Shown in pieces: positions 44,747 to 57,294 of a stretch of DNA of 64,000 nucleotides. The stretch is from Gambelia wislizenii. Taxonomy: Eukaryota; Chordata; Lepidosauria; Squamata; Crotaphytidae. The position numbers and the translations under genes were made by a program. The notes below the pieces were generated by a model. It made no database searches. It was not told where the DNA came from and saw only the letters and a list, made by a program, of their open reading frames with translations. The first letter of the stretch is position 1. Every line of letters begins with the position of its first letter. The stretch spans positions 80,321,001 through 80,385,000 of the forward strand of contig JAUMIR010000004.1 of NCBI GenBank assembly GCA_030847615.1, read 5' to 3'.

Positions 44747-44788
44747 GATAGCACGGAAGACTTTTTCAGGATTTCTTCAATTGCAAAA
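44714..44788 (-). CDS. OARD1: OARD1 first coding exon (start codon at 44746)
   Basis: On the minus strand an AG acceptor (44790-44789) precedes about 42 bases of 5' UTR and then ATG at 44746-44744. Eleven codons ([11 protein letters not shown]) run to a GTATGT donor at 44713. The MAS start matches the mammalian protein. Because an acceptor lies upstream, at least one more non-coding exon exists. Confidence 0.88.
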
Positions 44789-45239
44789 CTGGAAAGAAAT
44801 ACAGCATTCATATTTTAGAAAAAGCAAAACAAATTGGAAGGATCAATGAAGGAAAAAAGATAGCCACAAAACCAAACTGACAAATAGAAATCCTGTAGAA
44901 GGACAGGAAACACCATGACAAGCTTGAAAAACAGGAGGTACATTTAATTTGTCGATCTTTCCTCCTATTATTTAACAAACCACAACCATGTTTTCAAGGA
45001 CTCCCTATGCTTATAACATTCTGGGATAAAGGAGAACAAAAGCATAAGACAGGTGCCTGCTAAACTGTACTCCTAATAGCTGCTCTTTCAGGCATCTCCA
45101 CAACACCATATAGTGTCTGTCTTCCCACTCCAGCAAAAGAAGATGGAATTTGCAAAGTGCAAGGACAAGACCTGCCTTCCTCCAACCTAAGCTCTCATCC
45201 CACCTGCATCTTGGCCTCATGCTAGAAAACACCCAAAGC

Positions 45240-46330
45240 TGGAAAGAAAATTAAACCTTCAATAAGGACTCACACGTGGCACAAACAAACCCATAAAGCT
45301 ATGAACTGGAAAACAAGGAGGGAGGTTGAGGATAAACTACTTGGCTGGTCAGGTGAGTGCTGGAGTCTGGCACCTTGCCTCTGCTTTGGCCCCTCCAGTC
45401 CCCTCATCAATCACCCAGGATGTGACTGAACAGTTTTCACAGCCTCCCCAAAGCCCATGGGAACCATGGAGGCTTCTAGAAAGGGAAAAGCTTATGGCAC
45501 CAGAAAAGATAATGCTCACTTCCCTCTGCTTTGCCATGACTTCCAAATGGAATTCTCTAGTAAGTCAGGGAACACTCTTAGGGGCTCAGCAGTGACTGAG
45601 GCTGTTTTGCAATAATGACAAACTGCATTTGCTGGGATAACAGGCAACAACCTTACTGGTTATACTTGAAGAGGCTTGACTCCAGTGTGGATCCCAATCC
45701 AGGTATTCATTGTCTTGCCTGCCTGCCAGCCAAGAGAAACCAATCACCTGCCTTTAACTGCTGGGTATGGAACCAACTCACCCAGACTGTTTGCTAAGTA
45801 TATCTCCAAAACAATACTTGTCATTCCTCAAAAAAGAAAGTCACTGTGTGGTTCACCTGCCAACTGGTGATGGCCCCCCCAAAATGGGCATGGTTGCCCA
45901 TATCCCCAAGGTCCAATAAGGGGACCTCCAACCAGCTCTGACAGGAGTCAAGTTCCTCTCTCCCCCAACTAGATCCAGGCCCCATGCATATAACCAAGTG
46001 TAATGTCCCAGGATGCCTGCCATCTGACTGACAGAGCACCTGCAAGCTGAAAGAGATGTTATGGTATTGAATTCAACTTCTCCAACAATTCAACAAAGTC
46101 CCCAACCACTGTCATCATTTTTAGCCTTCCTGGCTACTTTCTGGCTTATCCATTCAACTTGCCAGCTTTCTGGCTTATTTGTTCCATACTCATTGTGACG
46201 TTCAAGTATGCTGAACCATATGTTGTTTAGTCTGGAGAACTGGCAATAGATGGCTCCAAAGTCCAACACTGCTTTTCTTGTAGGCTCCAACCACTTATGC
46301 ACACCAGTCTTTCTCTCCTGAAAGATAATC
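45240..46330. other. No recognised gene
   Basis: Short open frames occur on both strands but none gives a family motif. It lies in the OARD1 5' intron between the first coding exon and the CpG island. Possibly old repeat remnants. Confidence 0.4.
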
Positions 46331-46334
46331 CAGG

Positions 46335-46553
46335 AACAGCCCTGGTGGCACAGTGGTTAAATGCCAGTACTGCAAGCCATGTTATGAGTTCGATCCCAGA
46401 GGGCTCCAAGGTTGACTCAGCCTTCCATCTTTCCATAGGTTGGTAAAATGACTACCCAGCTTGTTGGGGACAATTAGCTAGAAACATTGTAAACTACTTA
46501 GGGAGTGCTTTGGCACTGATAAGTGTTATATAAATATCAATGCTATTGCTATT
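46335..46553 (+). mobile_element. tRNA-derived SINE (ACA/MIR-like)
   Basis: It starts AACAGCCCTGGTGGCACAGTGG (pol III A box TGGCACAGTGG) and has a B box GTTCGATCC at about 46388. The body GACTCAGCCTTCCATC and GTACCCAGCTTG-like phrase follow, then an L2-like end AAGTGTTATATAAATATC. Confidence 0.82.
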
Positions 46554-46559
46554 GAAGGC

Positions 46560-47667
46560 CTTGTGTTCCATGTTTGACCGAATAATGATACCAGAGAGTC
46601 TCAATCTTCCATTCTGGCTGCGTCAGGTGAACCACACTTGGTCTTTCAGATAAAGGTGTTCCCCTACCCATTCCTGGTTGTATACTCCTTGGTCCAATGC
46701 ATGCTGCTGAGTCTTCAGATCCACATGCAGTTGCCAGAAGAGGCCCATACCAAATAATGTTAGCAATAAAGGCACAGCTGTAGGATGGACGCCTCAGCGA
46801 AGAAAGAGATGGTTGCCATCTGAATGGCTATATTGTGTGGAGCAATAAAATTAGGCCCATTAGCCTTCTTTTCCCAAGATGAAAAACCTTCTCACTGCCG
46901 TACTGCAGAACCAAAGGTTGAGGGGCCATGGAACTCAACGCTCTCTGTATTATGTTCTTCTCCCTAGGAGCCAAAAGTCCTCCAGGAAGATGGGTAGGAT
47001 TTGTGAACTGCTTCAGGCACCATACTGTAAAATCTGTCTTCCTGAGGTTCCGCTGCCAGTGTCCCATCCCGCACACTGATAGCCCCACTTCCTCTTCACC
47101 CCTCCCCAGCTTATCATCCTCAAAGCTAACAGAACTACTGTCTATACTTCTAAATGGAAGTATTGGTCTGCTTCCCATTTGTTTTCTTCCAGGCCCAAAC
47201 TCACCATGAGGCTCTGGCAGGTTCCAACACAGATGGAGGAGTCTACCTGAGGATTCAGGCTGGGACCGCAACTATTCCATTTTCACCGTACATTTCTCAT
47301 GGAAATGGAAAAGGCCCTCAGGAACTGAATTGCTCAATGGCTGTCATGCCCCGTAAGTTTGATGAGGGTATGGAATCAGAGGAGGAGGAGGACATCGCAG
47401 GGAATGGCCCTAGGGACCCTGGCACAGGTTAATCTACACATGTGCCAGCAGGAAACCCTGCCAACCTGGAGGCTCAAGCAGAGGAAGAGCCTGGCCCCAG
47501 TCCCGGCAGAGAGTTCTGCCAATTCAGGTAAGGACAAAGACGAAGAGATGGACTTAACTCCACCATCATATACCCAGCAGCGAGCTCAAGAGGAAGCTCA
47601 AAGGAAATCTCTGAGACTTTATGAGAAAAATCTGGTCATCAAGAAGCACCTGACAAAGCCTTGATTG

Positions 47668-47701
<34 letters not shown>

Positions 47702-48105
47702 GCTTGGGAAATGATGGAGGCTTTGTCAGAGATCAACTGATCTTCCTGGAGAAAGCTTCTGGCTGACTTTGTTGCCTTGATCCTTGCTGCCTTGACTCGT
47801 GCCTCGACCTCGGACTGTTCCTAATTACTCTGCTGCCTGTTTTCCACTGACTCATGGAGTTGTTTGGACCCATGCTGCCTGCCCGTAATCCCTTGACTTT
47901 CTTGACTGTGTTTGTATTCCGGTGTGCTCATTAAAAGCTGGCCATCTTCCCAGCTACTTGCTGTTTGTATATACTTTGCTGGCTGGTATCAAACTTTTCT
48001 GGACAATGGTTCTCTTACACCGTCATTTGAAGGGACCAGTTCACCTCCAGACTTTAAGGTCTGGCCTGATTGACCCCTAGCAGGCACCATTGCAACAACC
48101 AGTGC
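46560..48105. other. Unclassified repeat-like stretch with open segments
   Basis: An acidic then basic open segment on the plus strand (47359-47664, ending LRLYEKNLVIKKHLTKP) is followed after a microsatellite by a C- and T-rich stretch with TTGACT, GGACTG and CTTGCTGCC units (47760-47960). That pattern is seen in some LTR or gene-like repeats. I cannot name a family. No protease, RT or integrase motif was visible. Confidence 0.3.
47669..47702. repeat. (CT)n(TA)n microsatellite
   Basis: CTCTCTCT passes directly into TATATATA, just after an open frame of unknown nature ends at 47664. Confidence 0.93.
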
Positions 48106-48109
48106 AAAC

Positions 48110-49130
48110 AAATAGAAGACATTAAAAGACATCAGAAAACAATAGAAGACATTATTTTATTCCACCAGATCTGAAGAATCAATGGGAAATTTAAACCAAG
48201 AGTAGGGATGCTATACAACCCATTGGGGAATACCTGATCTATTCAGGACAAAATGTAAAGATGATGAAATACTGTACACTGAAGACTTGCACAGAAGAGA
48301 TGCATGGATTACTACATTTCTTCAAACAAGAATCTTTTGACAAATAACCCACAACTTCATACACTGATGAGGATATTGATCTGCAAGCACTGAGAAGAAT
48401 TAACTCATCAGGAACAGATGACATCCCAATAGAGCTGATTCAATCTACAGAAACAGAAACCAAGTTCTAACAAAAAAATTCTCAAACAAATTAAGGCAAA
48501 AAAAAAAATAGAAAAGAGGCAGCAGAGATCATACTGCAAACATACATTAGCTAATGGAAGAAGCCAAAGAATTTCAGAAGAAAATCAGCTTGTACTTTAT
48601 AAATTATAGCAAGGCCTATGAATGCACTGATGATGAAAAATGTTTTTTAAAAAATTGCAGTGCCACAACATCTGAAGAATTTTGAAGAATATGAAAAAAC
48701 AAAATGCTTTCAACTGGCAAAGCTGTCAGATAAAGATGCATTTTTTTTCAGACAACAGTGTAGTTTATCATTTTAATGTCTACACTGAACATATCACATG
48801 GAAAGCACAATCAGACCAGGAGAAAGGAGGTATGAAAAGTGGACAAAGGAACATCAACTATTTAAGATTCGCAGATCACACTACATTACTAACAGCAGAT
48901 AGTGGGCATACCAATAACATTAAGGGGGAAAGTGCAAAAAAGGGGGGAGGTACGGCTGAATATCAGGAAAACAAAGTAATGATCACTGAAAACCTAATAA
49001 CTGGCAGTAAGAAAATCAGCTTATTTGAAAAAGTAGATCACTAAGCAGGATCCAAACTCCCAGCAACAAAGGCTTGTGAGGACTAGTCTTTTAAGCACTA
49101 CACAAACCTGACAGCTAGCTGACTCAATTG
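48110..49130 (+). mobile_element. BovB (RTE) LINE, degraded RT region
   Basis: Several BovB RT blocks are readable in different frames: LYFINYSKAYECTDDEK near 48590 (family form: FIDYSKAFDCVDHEKLW), INYLRFADHTTLLTADSG near 48855-48905 (family form: RYADDTTLLAES), and KKGGGTAEYQENKVMITENL near 48940-48995. In the catalytic box the second Asp codon is His (FADH). Frameshifts and stops are frequent. Confidence 0.82.
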
Positions 49131-50083
49131 AAGAAGCCACCTCTTCCCAGAGCCTGTAAAACCTGAGTACAGCTATCAATACCAGAGTTTCTGAAGAAAC
49201 TCCTTCTATCTCTGAATACCTATAACATTACAGAAAACGTTAAAGACTTTTATCAAGGCATTCTCCTTTTCAGAAAACAAATGCTTTCCATTCTGGAGAC
49301 AAGGGGTAAAACCTCAGCTCCATGAAGTAAGCCAGCCAGATTGTGACTTTCCCAAAGTCACTCAAGGAGATTTGAAGTTCAGTAAGAACCTGAACCAGGA
49401 CCTCTTAAATCTCAATCCAATACTACAACCATCACACCATACTGATCTTTCTCTGTACTGCATGAAACCTCCCCTCTGGAAGTTAAGAGTCAAAAGTTAA
49501 GTGAAGACCAGCTGCCTGCCATTTGGAGTCTGTCACACAGTTTAGACCAACTCTGATTGTGGCTTAGGCCACAATCCAAAACTCTGGAAAGGCTGCTGTA
49601 GCTGATTCAATATACACCTGCAGGAACTTATTTTAAGTTCTGCTGGTCCCAGCAGGGCTGGGTTGGTGCTATCATTCAGCAAGAACCTGCTTAACAAGCT
49701 AATTTCTAACAAAGGAGCTCAACAACTAGATTATCTCCAATACCAGTGATGATGTTCACTGTCAATCCAATAGGTTTTGCGGCATGAAAATGGATACAGG
49801 TCTTTTCCACCTGGGGGAGCAAAAGATGTGGGTGCAGCCACAACGCTGGACTCAAACTGACTTGACAGTAAATAACAGGAAAAGTGGATCTTCTGTGTGC
49901 AAAGCACTTGTGGGACTTTAACCACCAATTTAAACCACCAAGGGATTACAATGCCCAGTATATGCTTTTAAAACAAGTTACCAGACCACTGGGCTACCTA
50001 AACTCGGTAGGAAATCAAACCATAGGGAAGACTGACTGTGTTTTTGTTCCTTGTACCAGCTCACTGTTATACAGGAACAGCCT

Positions 50084-50320
50084 AATAAGGGCAAATCCAC
50101 ACTACACAAATAATATTCCAGTTTGAACCTGGATTATTTGCCATAGTTCCTTCCTATGGAATCCTGGGATTTGTAGTTTTACTAAGTGTCTAGCCTTCTT
50201 TGCCAAAAGTGCTGGTGCCTCACGAAACTACAAATCCCAGGATTCCATCGGAAGGAGCCATGGCAAATACACCCAGGTTCAAACTAGATTATTTATGTAG
50301 TGTGGATAGGATGAGGGCTT
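50084..50320. mobile_element. hAT-like palindromic MITE
   Basis: The arms ATCCACACTACACAAATAAT (50095) and ATTATTTATGTAGTGTGGAT (50289) are inverted. A second inverted pair carries ATCCTGGGATTTGTAG / CTACAAATCCCAGGAT. Outer limits are approximate. Confidence 0.7.
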
Positions 50321-50642
50321 TAAAAAGATGGGCTCGGAGCACTCACCCTTCCCAATTCCTCTACCTCGAGGTGAATTTATCTCCTGTTCATGAGGGGGAA
50401 ATCCCCTCCGCGCAAGCAATCCGCCTTCCCAAGCCCTCACAAGGGCTATCCCGTGATTTCAGCTCCAACCTACGGGCTTCCATGGCTGTAGCCCTAAAAA
50501 AAAGTGGGGGATGTGTGTGTTTTCATGAGGGAGAAAACTCTCCGTCCGGCTCCACCGCCGTCACTCCAGAACCGGACACTCCTGTTCAAAGCAGGGCCGG
50601 TTGAAAGCACCAGCGGCGTCAGCATCCGCAGGGGGGGCATCA

Positions 50643-50975
50643 TTGTTTAAGTATTTGAAGGGGTGTCACGCTGAGGATGGAGCAGGCTTGTTTTCAGCTG
50701 CTCCAGATACTGGAACACGGAGCAATGGATGCAAGCTCCAGGAACAGAGATTCCACCTCAACATGAGGAGGAACTTTTTGACAGTAAGAGCTGTTCGGCA
50801 GTGGAACACACTCCCTCGGAGCATGGTGGGGTCTCCTTCCTTGGAAGTCTTTAAACAGAGGCTGGATTGCCATCTGTCGGGGATGCTTTGATCAAGATTT
50901 CCTGCGTGGCAGGGGGTTGGACTGGATGGCCCTCGTGGTCTCTTCCGACTCTACAATTCTATGATTCTATGATTG
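50643..50975 (+). mobile_element. CR1 3' fragment
   Basis: This stretch repeats the last part of the 42.7-43.0-kb CR1 (GTTTAAGTATTTGAAGGG..., [18 protein letters not shown]) with few differences and ends in TTCTATGATTCTATGATT. It is a strongly 5'-truncated insertion of the same subfamily, lying between OARD1 and the CpG island. Confidence 0.92.
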
Positions 50976-51667
50976 TGGGGGGGCCCTTGTAACCCTCCTC
51001 CTGCAAAAACATTATTAGTAATAATTTGAATATCTTGTACTGTGAATAGCTAAGGTTATTAGGTTACATTGACCTGAGATAAATATATGGGGCCCTCAAA
51101 ATAAAGCACTGCAGGGCCCCCCAAAAGTCCTTAAACCGGTCCTGTACGCCAGACAGCCGCCCTGCCTCCGTTGGCCGCCGACGCCTTGTCTGGAGGGCGC
51201 TCCTGCCCTTCTGCCGCCTTCGTTTTCTTCAGGCGAAGCTGCCACGCCGAGCGGCGAGGGGAACAGCCGGAGGGAGCCTGGCATCGAGCCCGGCCGGAGA
51301 GAAGCCCCCGCCTCAGCTCCGCCCCCAACACCCAACCCTGTGGAGCCCGACTGGGTGGTTTCCCGGCCCTTCTCCAGAGGGACCCACACAGGCCTCTGGA
51401 AGGGGACGACACGCACCCCCACCCCCTCTGTCTCCCGGCAACCCTCAAACAGCAGGAAGGCCCCCCTGCCTCCCACTGACGGCCCCTCTCTGTTTGGGAA
51501 ACCCACTCTACTCGTTCTTCCCAAAGGCCGAGCATAAAATGGAAGCCACCAGCTATGCCTCTCCAGGCATTAAGACTCTATGGCATCACCCCCAAAGTAC
51601 AGTACAGTATTCGCGGTAGAAAGAAGGACTTGAATTATAAGGGGGGGGAAAGGTACCGGGGTGGGGA

Positions 51668-51694
51668 GGGAGAGAGAGAGAGAAAGAGAGAGAT
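51668..51694. repeat. (GA)n purine run near the CpG island
   Basis: GAGAGAGAGAAAGAGAGAG lies about 110 bp before the CpG-rich block. GA runs are common in vertebrate promoters; no specific role can be shown. Confidence 0.8.
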
Positions 51695-51779
51695 CCTGGC
51701 TTGCACATGCGTAGTGAAGCAACCGAAAGCCTGAGAAGGAGTCCCTGAGACTGACCAGCCAGCGCACACGACAGTTGTA

Positions 51780-52350
51780 ACGGCGTCCACGCATGCGCGG
51801 TGACTTAAAAAAAAGTGCAAGCTTGGGTCGGGAGGAGCTGGTCTGCGGCGCCTGCGCTGCTGGGGCTTCCCCTCGCCTTTTCTTTGTTGGGCGTCGGGGG
51901 GTTGGGCGCCATTTTGCGCGGCGGCTGAGTAGAGGCGCTGATTGGGTTTCGGGGACCGGTGGCGGAGCCAATCAGAGCGGGACCCGAACCGGGGGAGCAA
52001 GGCACGGTGAGTGCGAGCAGCCAATATGGAGCCCCCGAGCGCCGGCCCAAGAGCCGGGATTGGCGGGGCCGAGTGGCCAGTCAGGAGGCCGCGCGCGGGC
52101 TAGGGCTGGGCGAGCGCTGGGCCAGCGAGTGGCAGGCAGTGGCCCGCCCGTGGGGCGCTCGGAGCCTGCTTGGCGCTGGGGGCGGCGGAGGGAGGGAGGC
52201 GGGAAGGCCCCCTCCTGGGCAACAGCGAGCGGTGTCCAGCCAGGGCCCTTCCCGGCTTGGCTCGGTGGCCCCGGGGCCGCCGGAGAAGCCTCTGGAATGA
52301 ATGCCCTTGTGCCGCAGACTTCGCCGGGCGGAGGGGAAGCGACTGGGGAG
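51780..52350. promoter_or_regulatory. CpG island promoter between OARD1 and NFYA with four CCAAT boxes
   Basis: The stretch is very GC- and CpG-rich and has no TATA box. CCAAT pentamers (either strand) lie at 51941, 51968, 52021 and 52059, three of them with typical flanks (TGATTGG, GCCAATCAG, GGATTGG). A GCGCCATTTTGCG segment at 51906 and a strong donor, CACG followed by GTGAGTGC at 52006, suggest that NFYA non-coding exon 1 ends at 52006. OARD1 lies on the other strand with its 5' UTR pointing here, so the island is probably bidirectional. The exact transcription starts cannot be read from sequence. Confidence 0.75.
51920..52006 (+). other. NFYA: Candidate NFYA non-coding exon 1
   Basis: The candidate exon ends at the GTGAGTGC donor at 52007 within the CpG island. 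No other equally strong donor with a promoter-like environment lies close to the CCAAT boxes. The 5' limit is a guess, since CpG promoters start at several sites. Confidence 0.4.
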
Positions 52351-52675
52351 AAGGGTGAGGGAGGAAGCCCCGGGGCCTCTCCTTGTAGCACCGGTTTACC
52401 TCACGGGGAGCGGGACGCCTTCCATCCTCCCAGGTGGTGTTCCCGATGGGGCTCCTTGCCCAGCGTTTAACTTGGCACCGTGGTCGGTTTTGCTTTGTCG
52501 CCTTTCAGGGCAACTTGAGATCCTGGGCTGTAAACCCAGCGTCCAGTCTGTTTCCTTGCTAAACTCCTCACCTTTGTAATTAAGTGCTAGTCTCGGGCTC
52601 CCGGACTAAACGGCTTTATGGGCTTTAGATACAAAGGCAAACCTCCTTTGTTCCTCATGCTAGAATTTAGTATTC

Positions 52676-53060
52676 CAGTGGCGCTTACTCTTTTCTTTAC
52701 CAGGGACCCCCTTTAAATATCTTTTGTTGCCGAGGTCCCCCAAGACTTAACTTAAGATTTAAAACCCTAATAATAATAATAATAGCTGATAGGAATAATA
52801 ATACAATTACACCATCCATTAAACCTTCCCTCAGAGGCATTGGAGAGGGGGAGACTTTTCTCTTGCTTCTTCCTGCAAGTTTGTGGCTGTAGCAAATGGA
52901 ATGGCAATGTGCAAGCCAAGCCAGCCTTTGCCTTGGCTCCTGTCAAGTAGCCACTCCACTGCAGTAAGAAGGTGGGCCAAAGTCTTAAAGCCTTCAGGGA
53001 TCCCCTGTGAGGACATCACAAACCCCCGGGGGTCCTTGGACCCCGGGTTAAGAACCACTG
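52676..53060. mobile_element. hAT-like non-autonomous element, 385 bp
   Basis: The ends CAGTGGCGCTTACTC and GGGTTAAGAACCACTG are imperfect inverted repeats of the hAT type. They are flanked by an 8-bp duplication (TAGTATTC / TAGTATAC, one difference). It lies in NFYA intron 1 just downstream of the CpG island. Confidence 0.82.
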
Positions 53061-56000
53061 TAGTATACCGAAATAGAAATTTGTCACAATATTAGAAATT
53101 TAGAATAATTAGAAATTTGTCACTGGTGACTAGTGGCTGTAGAACTCTGTTGTTGATCTCTAACACTAGGTTCCTATGGAAGGTTATACACACATCACAA
53201 AACTAGCATGCATTATGTGTACCTATAATATTTCTCATAACCTGAGAGAGAAACCTTTCTACCAACAGATTTTAAAATCAACTTTTTCTGTTAGAATATG
53301 TGTATGGCAGACTTGTAAATTGTGTAATGTGAAATGGCTTTTCATGTCCTTCCCTGAGCAAAAAATAAATTTTGCTCATTACATGTGATTTGATTGGTCT
53401 TAAACATGTATCTTTAAAATAGTAGCGTAAAGCCATAAGTAGGGTGATCTGTTACCCACCTGAACTGTAAGTTGGAATAATAATAGTTTATAATTTCTTA
53501 CACTGGATTCTGTGGTGCTGATGTTTTCCTATGGATATATGATAAAAGGATAACTGAAATCAATGGCGCTCTTGTATACCTACATGAAGCAAAATGTATT
53601 GCAGTTCAAAAATTTAGAAAATGAGAAGAGCAGTTTATAATGTAAGCAACTCTGGTACTGCAAAAGGTAGTGTCAATCACCTGTCCTATTAGGTTTGTGG
53701 TGGGAAGAAGAATATAGTGATACAAAGCCTCATGTTCACCTTGCACCCCAGTTCTATTCTTGACCTTAAGCTGAATCCAGAGGAAAATACTGTACATTTG
53801 ACATTAACTTAGTTGCAACACTTGCTTGGCTGGTGAGTTGATTGTGCATATACCAAGATGATGGGCTCTTATTCTAGATGTTTTCTCTAATTAAAGTCTT
53901 TATTTCCAACCCCCCAAATCAATTGAGAGGTAATATGAATACTTCTTGAAGATTCATGTCCCATCCAACTATCATACATTTCTGGTCTTACTGCTGCTTT
54001 TTCATAACTTAAGTTTTAACTTGCCTCTGCCGGAGGCTGTTCCACTGTCTGCTATCAGTGGAAGTATGTCCTACTGCAAATCCTTGCCCAAGTGGGTGAA
54101 TCAATATCTAAATGCAGATCACTGTTTTGAGTGGAGGGACAAAAGTGGAGGAACCATTTTATCCAAATCCCTGCAGGGTGTAGGGCAGAATGTAGAGGGC
54201 TTTGGAGTTTTTTATTCTTTTACCATTCCTCCCACCCCCCATAAATTGCATTGGAAGGAAAATCCTGTACGTTAGCTCCAGCACTGATGTGTTGGAAGGA
54301 AAGAAAAGGCTATGGATTCATGTGTTTCTCCTAGGCTAGCTACAAAGGACAGATCTCTGTTTGAAGTGCTGTCCAATCCAAGTCTGATTTAAAGATAAAA
54401 GAACAATAAAGGGGGAGAAAGGGACCCTGAAAGTGCTTACAGTTAACACCTGGACAGCAGACTCAGGCATACTTGTCATCTGGACACCATCTTTCCTGCT
54501 CTCATGAGATGGTTAAAATATTAAATTAGATGTTAAATTATTAAATCAAAATTCTGTTTAAATTATTAAAATCATTTCCCAGTTTGCACTATGCATGTAA
54601 ATTAGCAGGTGCCATTTTGTGAAAATTGGTGTCCTCTTTACTGAAATATAAGTGGCCACTGTACTCATTCCCACTCCAGAATGCCCCTCAGCATTTACTG
54701 ATACAGAATTCCGAACATGAGAGGAGTAAGGGCAATTCGAGTTTCCCTCCACCCTTCATGATGATGTGAGAATTGTTGCCTTTTGAATGCTGTTTCAGGT
54801 ACAGTAGAATTGCACCCTCAGTAAAGCTGTAATGTAAAATAACGAGTCTTGTGGCATCTTAAAAACTAAAAAAAAATGTTGCTAGTTAAGTAATGAAGTA
54901 TTTCATTATAAGAATAATGAACTAATTCAGTTACTGGCAGAAGAGCTTTTGAGTCTTTGTGAGATATGATCTGAGGTTTGGGAAAAACTGCTGTTCCTCT
55001 ACAAAATCTTCAATAAGATCTACAGCTGCACGGTAAAGGCCCTATAAAAGCTTATCTCATGGTGCGTCAGTGCATTTGCTGAGAGAAATTTTGAAAACCC
55101 ACATCTTTTCTCAAGCTTCTAAAATCTTTTAATAATGCAAATATCCCTAAACTTGCATTGTGAACATTGACAGTCTGCTGCTGTAAGAAAAAAAATATTG
55201 TAGTATATATTTTAGTTGCCCTTTTACAGTCAAGCTAGATTGAACAAGTAATTTATTCTAGAGGTAAATTTTGGTAGTTGTTTGCGACCAAATTAGGAAA
55301 GCACTTTGAAAGATCCAATTATAAGTTTTGTGCCATTTCTACTGTGCACTTTCATGAAGTATAATTAGATTGAGTAGATAGCAGTGTTGTAATTAAAAGC
55401 TAGATCTCTTTTTTCTGCAGTACCATATTTTCAGCACAGATTTCTTTTTGTGCTTAGGACTGTGTCTTTATGACACTTAGCAGTAAGACCTACTGATCTT
55501 TGGGGAAGTTAAAGAAAATAGAGTTCAGCAGCAATAAAAAGTTGCCAGTTATGGAAAAGCAACTGCAAAACAGCTGTATATGTGCACCCATATCAATTTT
55601 TTTGTTCTACCATATTTTTTGTATTGAAAATAAATTACTTTGCAAAATCAATGTCTTTATTTGCTGTCAAGGAAATAATAGAAGACATGTCCTTCATGCC
55701 AAAAGTGAAGACAGGTAACATTGTTGAGTGATACCCAAGTTTATTTTTAAGTATTCTAAAACATTTGACTTTATAATTTTGCAGCCTAAATTTGCTCTTT
55801 TACCAGTTTAAACCTGCTCAAAATAAGTTTGCTCAAATAGCTCCTGCATCACCTTCCAAAGATGTTCATGTCTGGCCATGTCTCAGATAGGAAGGAATTT
55901 CACAGCAGTGAAGCAGTTGTCCCATCCTTGCTTTCATTTGGAGCCAGAGTACCCAATCTTTTGGGATCCATGACCACATTTGGAATGATGAGAAAGTGCT

Positions 56001-56379
56001 ATGGATGCTGTCCCATGGTGCTTCCCTCTTCCACACACACACATTTTGTATTCCCAGAGTATTTTGCTAAACATTAAGCTCTTGAATTTGGATCATTTTT
56101 ATATGGCTGCCCCAAATCACCATTATAAGCTTTTATTCATTGGTGTCTATAGGTACCACTGTAAAATTACAGATCCAGTACCAAAATGGCATATAAACGG
56201 ATCCTCATGTCTTCAACAGGATGCCAAAAGAATTACCTGCAAGCCACAAAACATGAATAGATACAGAAGTGTAATATTTGATAATGGTTTGGTAGCATCT
56301 ATTGCAAAAAAATAATAAAAGATGTGACTTCTTATACAGAAAAGAAAAATAACTTGATTTTTATGGTACAAATAGCAGA

Positions 56380-56535
56380 TACCTGTGATTTCAATCCCAG
56401 AGGGCTCCAAGGTTCACTCAGCCTTCCATCCTTCCTAGGTTGGTAAAATGTGGGGGCAATTAGCTAACACACTGGAAACATAGTGTAGATGTGTAAATTG
56501 CTATTGCTTAAAACAATTTGTAAGCCGGGTATAAA
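56380..56535 (+). mobile_element. tRNA-derived SINE, truncated copy of the 46.3-kb family
   Basis: It shares TCAATCCCAGAGGGCTCCAA, CACTCAGCCTTCCATCCTTC and GGTTGGTAAAATG with the 46.3-kb copy. The A-box region is gone. It runs into a (CA)n(TA)n microsatellite. Confidence 0.75.
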
Positions 56536-56541
56536 TAAATA

Positions 56542-56542
56542 A

Positions 56543-56592
<50 letters not shown>
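56542..56592. repeat. (CA)n(TA)n microsatellite
   Basis: A run of ACACAC followed by ATATAT, at the end of a truncated SINE. Confidence 0.95.
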
Positions 56593-56595
<3 letters not shown>

Positions 56596-57024
56596 CAGAG
56601 TGGTGATGGAGGTCCTAAATAAAAATGTATTCAAAAGATTGTTAGGATGTTTTTCTTAATGTGACTTTCACTCTTGCTTGGTATGGGGTGCATTCGTTTT
56701 TCTCTACTGAACTCTGTTGCTTTCCCCTCCAACTGTTCCCTGCTTATTCTGTTCCATCTCTCTTTCTTCCATCCTTCCTTTCAGTTAGGCATGCTGGCCC
56801 ACAACAAAATACTAAGGAGGCTCCAGCTACCTACCACTTTAATTTCAAAGAATAGCCTTTGGGCCAAGTAACAGGGAGCCTCACAGGTACTTCACTTTGA
56901 AGTGTCAGGGTTCATACTAAAAAAAAATCGAGTTGATGAACAGTTGGAAGGCACAGGAGCCTAATGGGCATAGTGGGAGGTATTTTGGCAAGGCAGATTT
57001 AGAGGGTACATACTGGTATAATCA

Positions 57025-57251
57025 GGGGGCCATTCACACTATAAAATTATAGCACTATTATTCCATGTTAAGTGCCATGTTTCCCTCCTAGTGAATCCTG
57101 GAATTTGGAGTATAGGGGAGGACATTTAAAATTCTCAGCCAGAGCACTCCAGTGTCTCACAGAGTTACAAAGCCAGAATGCCATAGGATGGAGCCATGGC
57201 AGTTAAAGGGGAATAATGGCACTCTTAACTGTGTAGAGTGAGTGGGCCCCC
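57025..57251. mobile_element. Palindromic MITE of the same group
   Basis: The ends GGGGGCCATTCACACT and AGTGAGTGGGCCCCC are inverted. The interior arms are ATAGCACTATTATTCC and GGGGAATAATGGCACT. It lies in NFYA intron 1. Confidence 0.7.
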
Positions 57252-57294
57252 AGGTTAGTTACTCAAAGCTGGAGATGAGTGGTGTGGTGTCACA

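Larger units (their letters stand above)
53070..57020. other. NFYA intron 1, no exon found
   Basis: AT-rich sequence with a truncated SINE and a microsatellite at 56.4-56.6 kb. No CpG island and no coding exon recognised. Confidence 0.5.

Noticed and set aside
46828..47271. 147-codon minus-strand frame
   Set aside because: I looked for gypsy or other retroelement motifs and found none. It cannot be supported as a gene.
51096..51540. Long GC-rich open frames on both strands beside the CpG island
   Set aside because: Open frames of this length are expected by chance in GC-rich DNA, where stop codons are rare. No protein family motif or splice context was visible.
51793..52470. 225-codon open frame over the CpG island
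   Set aside because: Low-complexity Gly/Ala/Arg composition, and it overlaps the likely promoter. It is a GC artefact.
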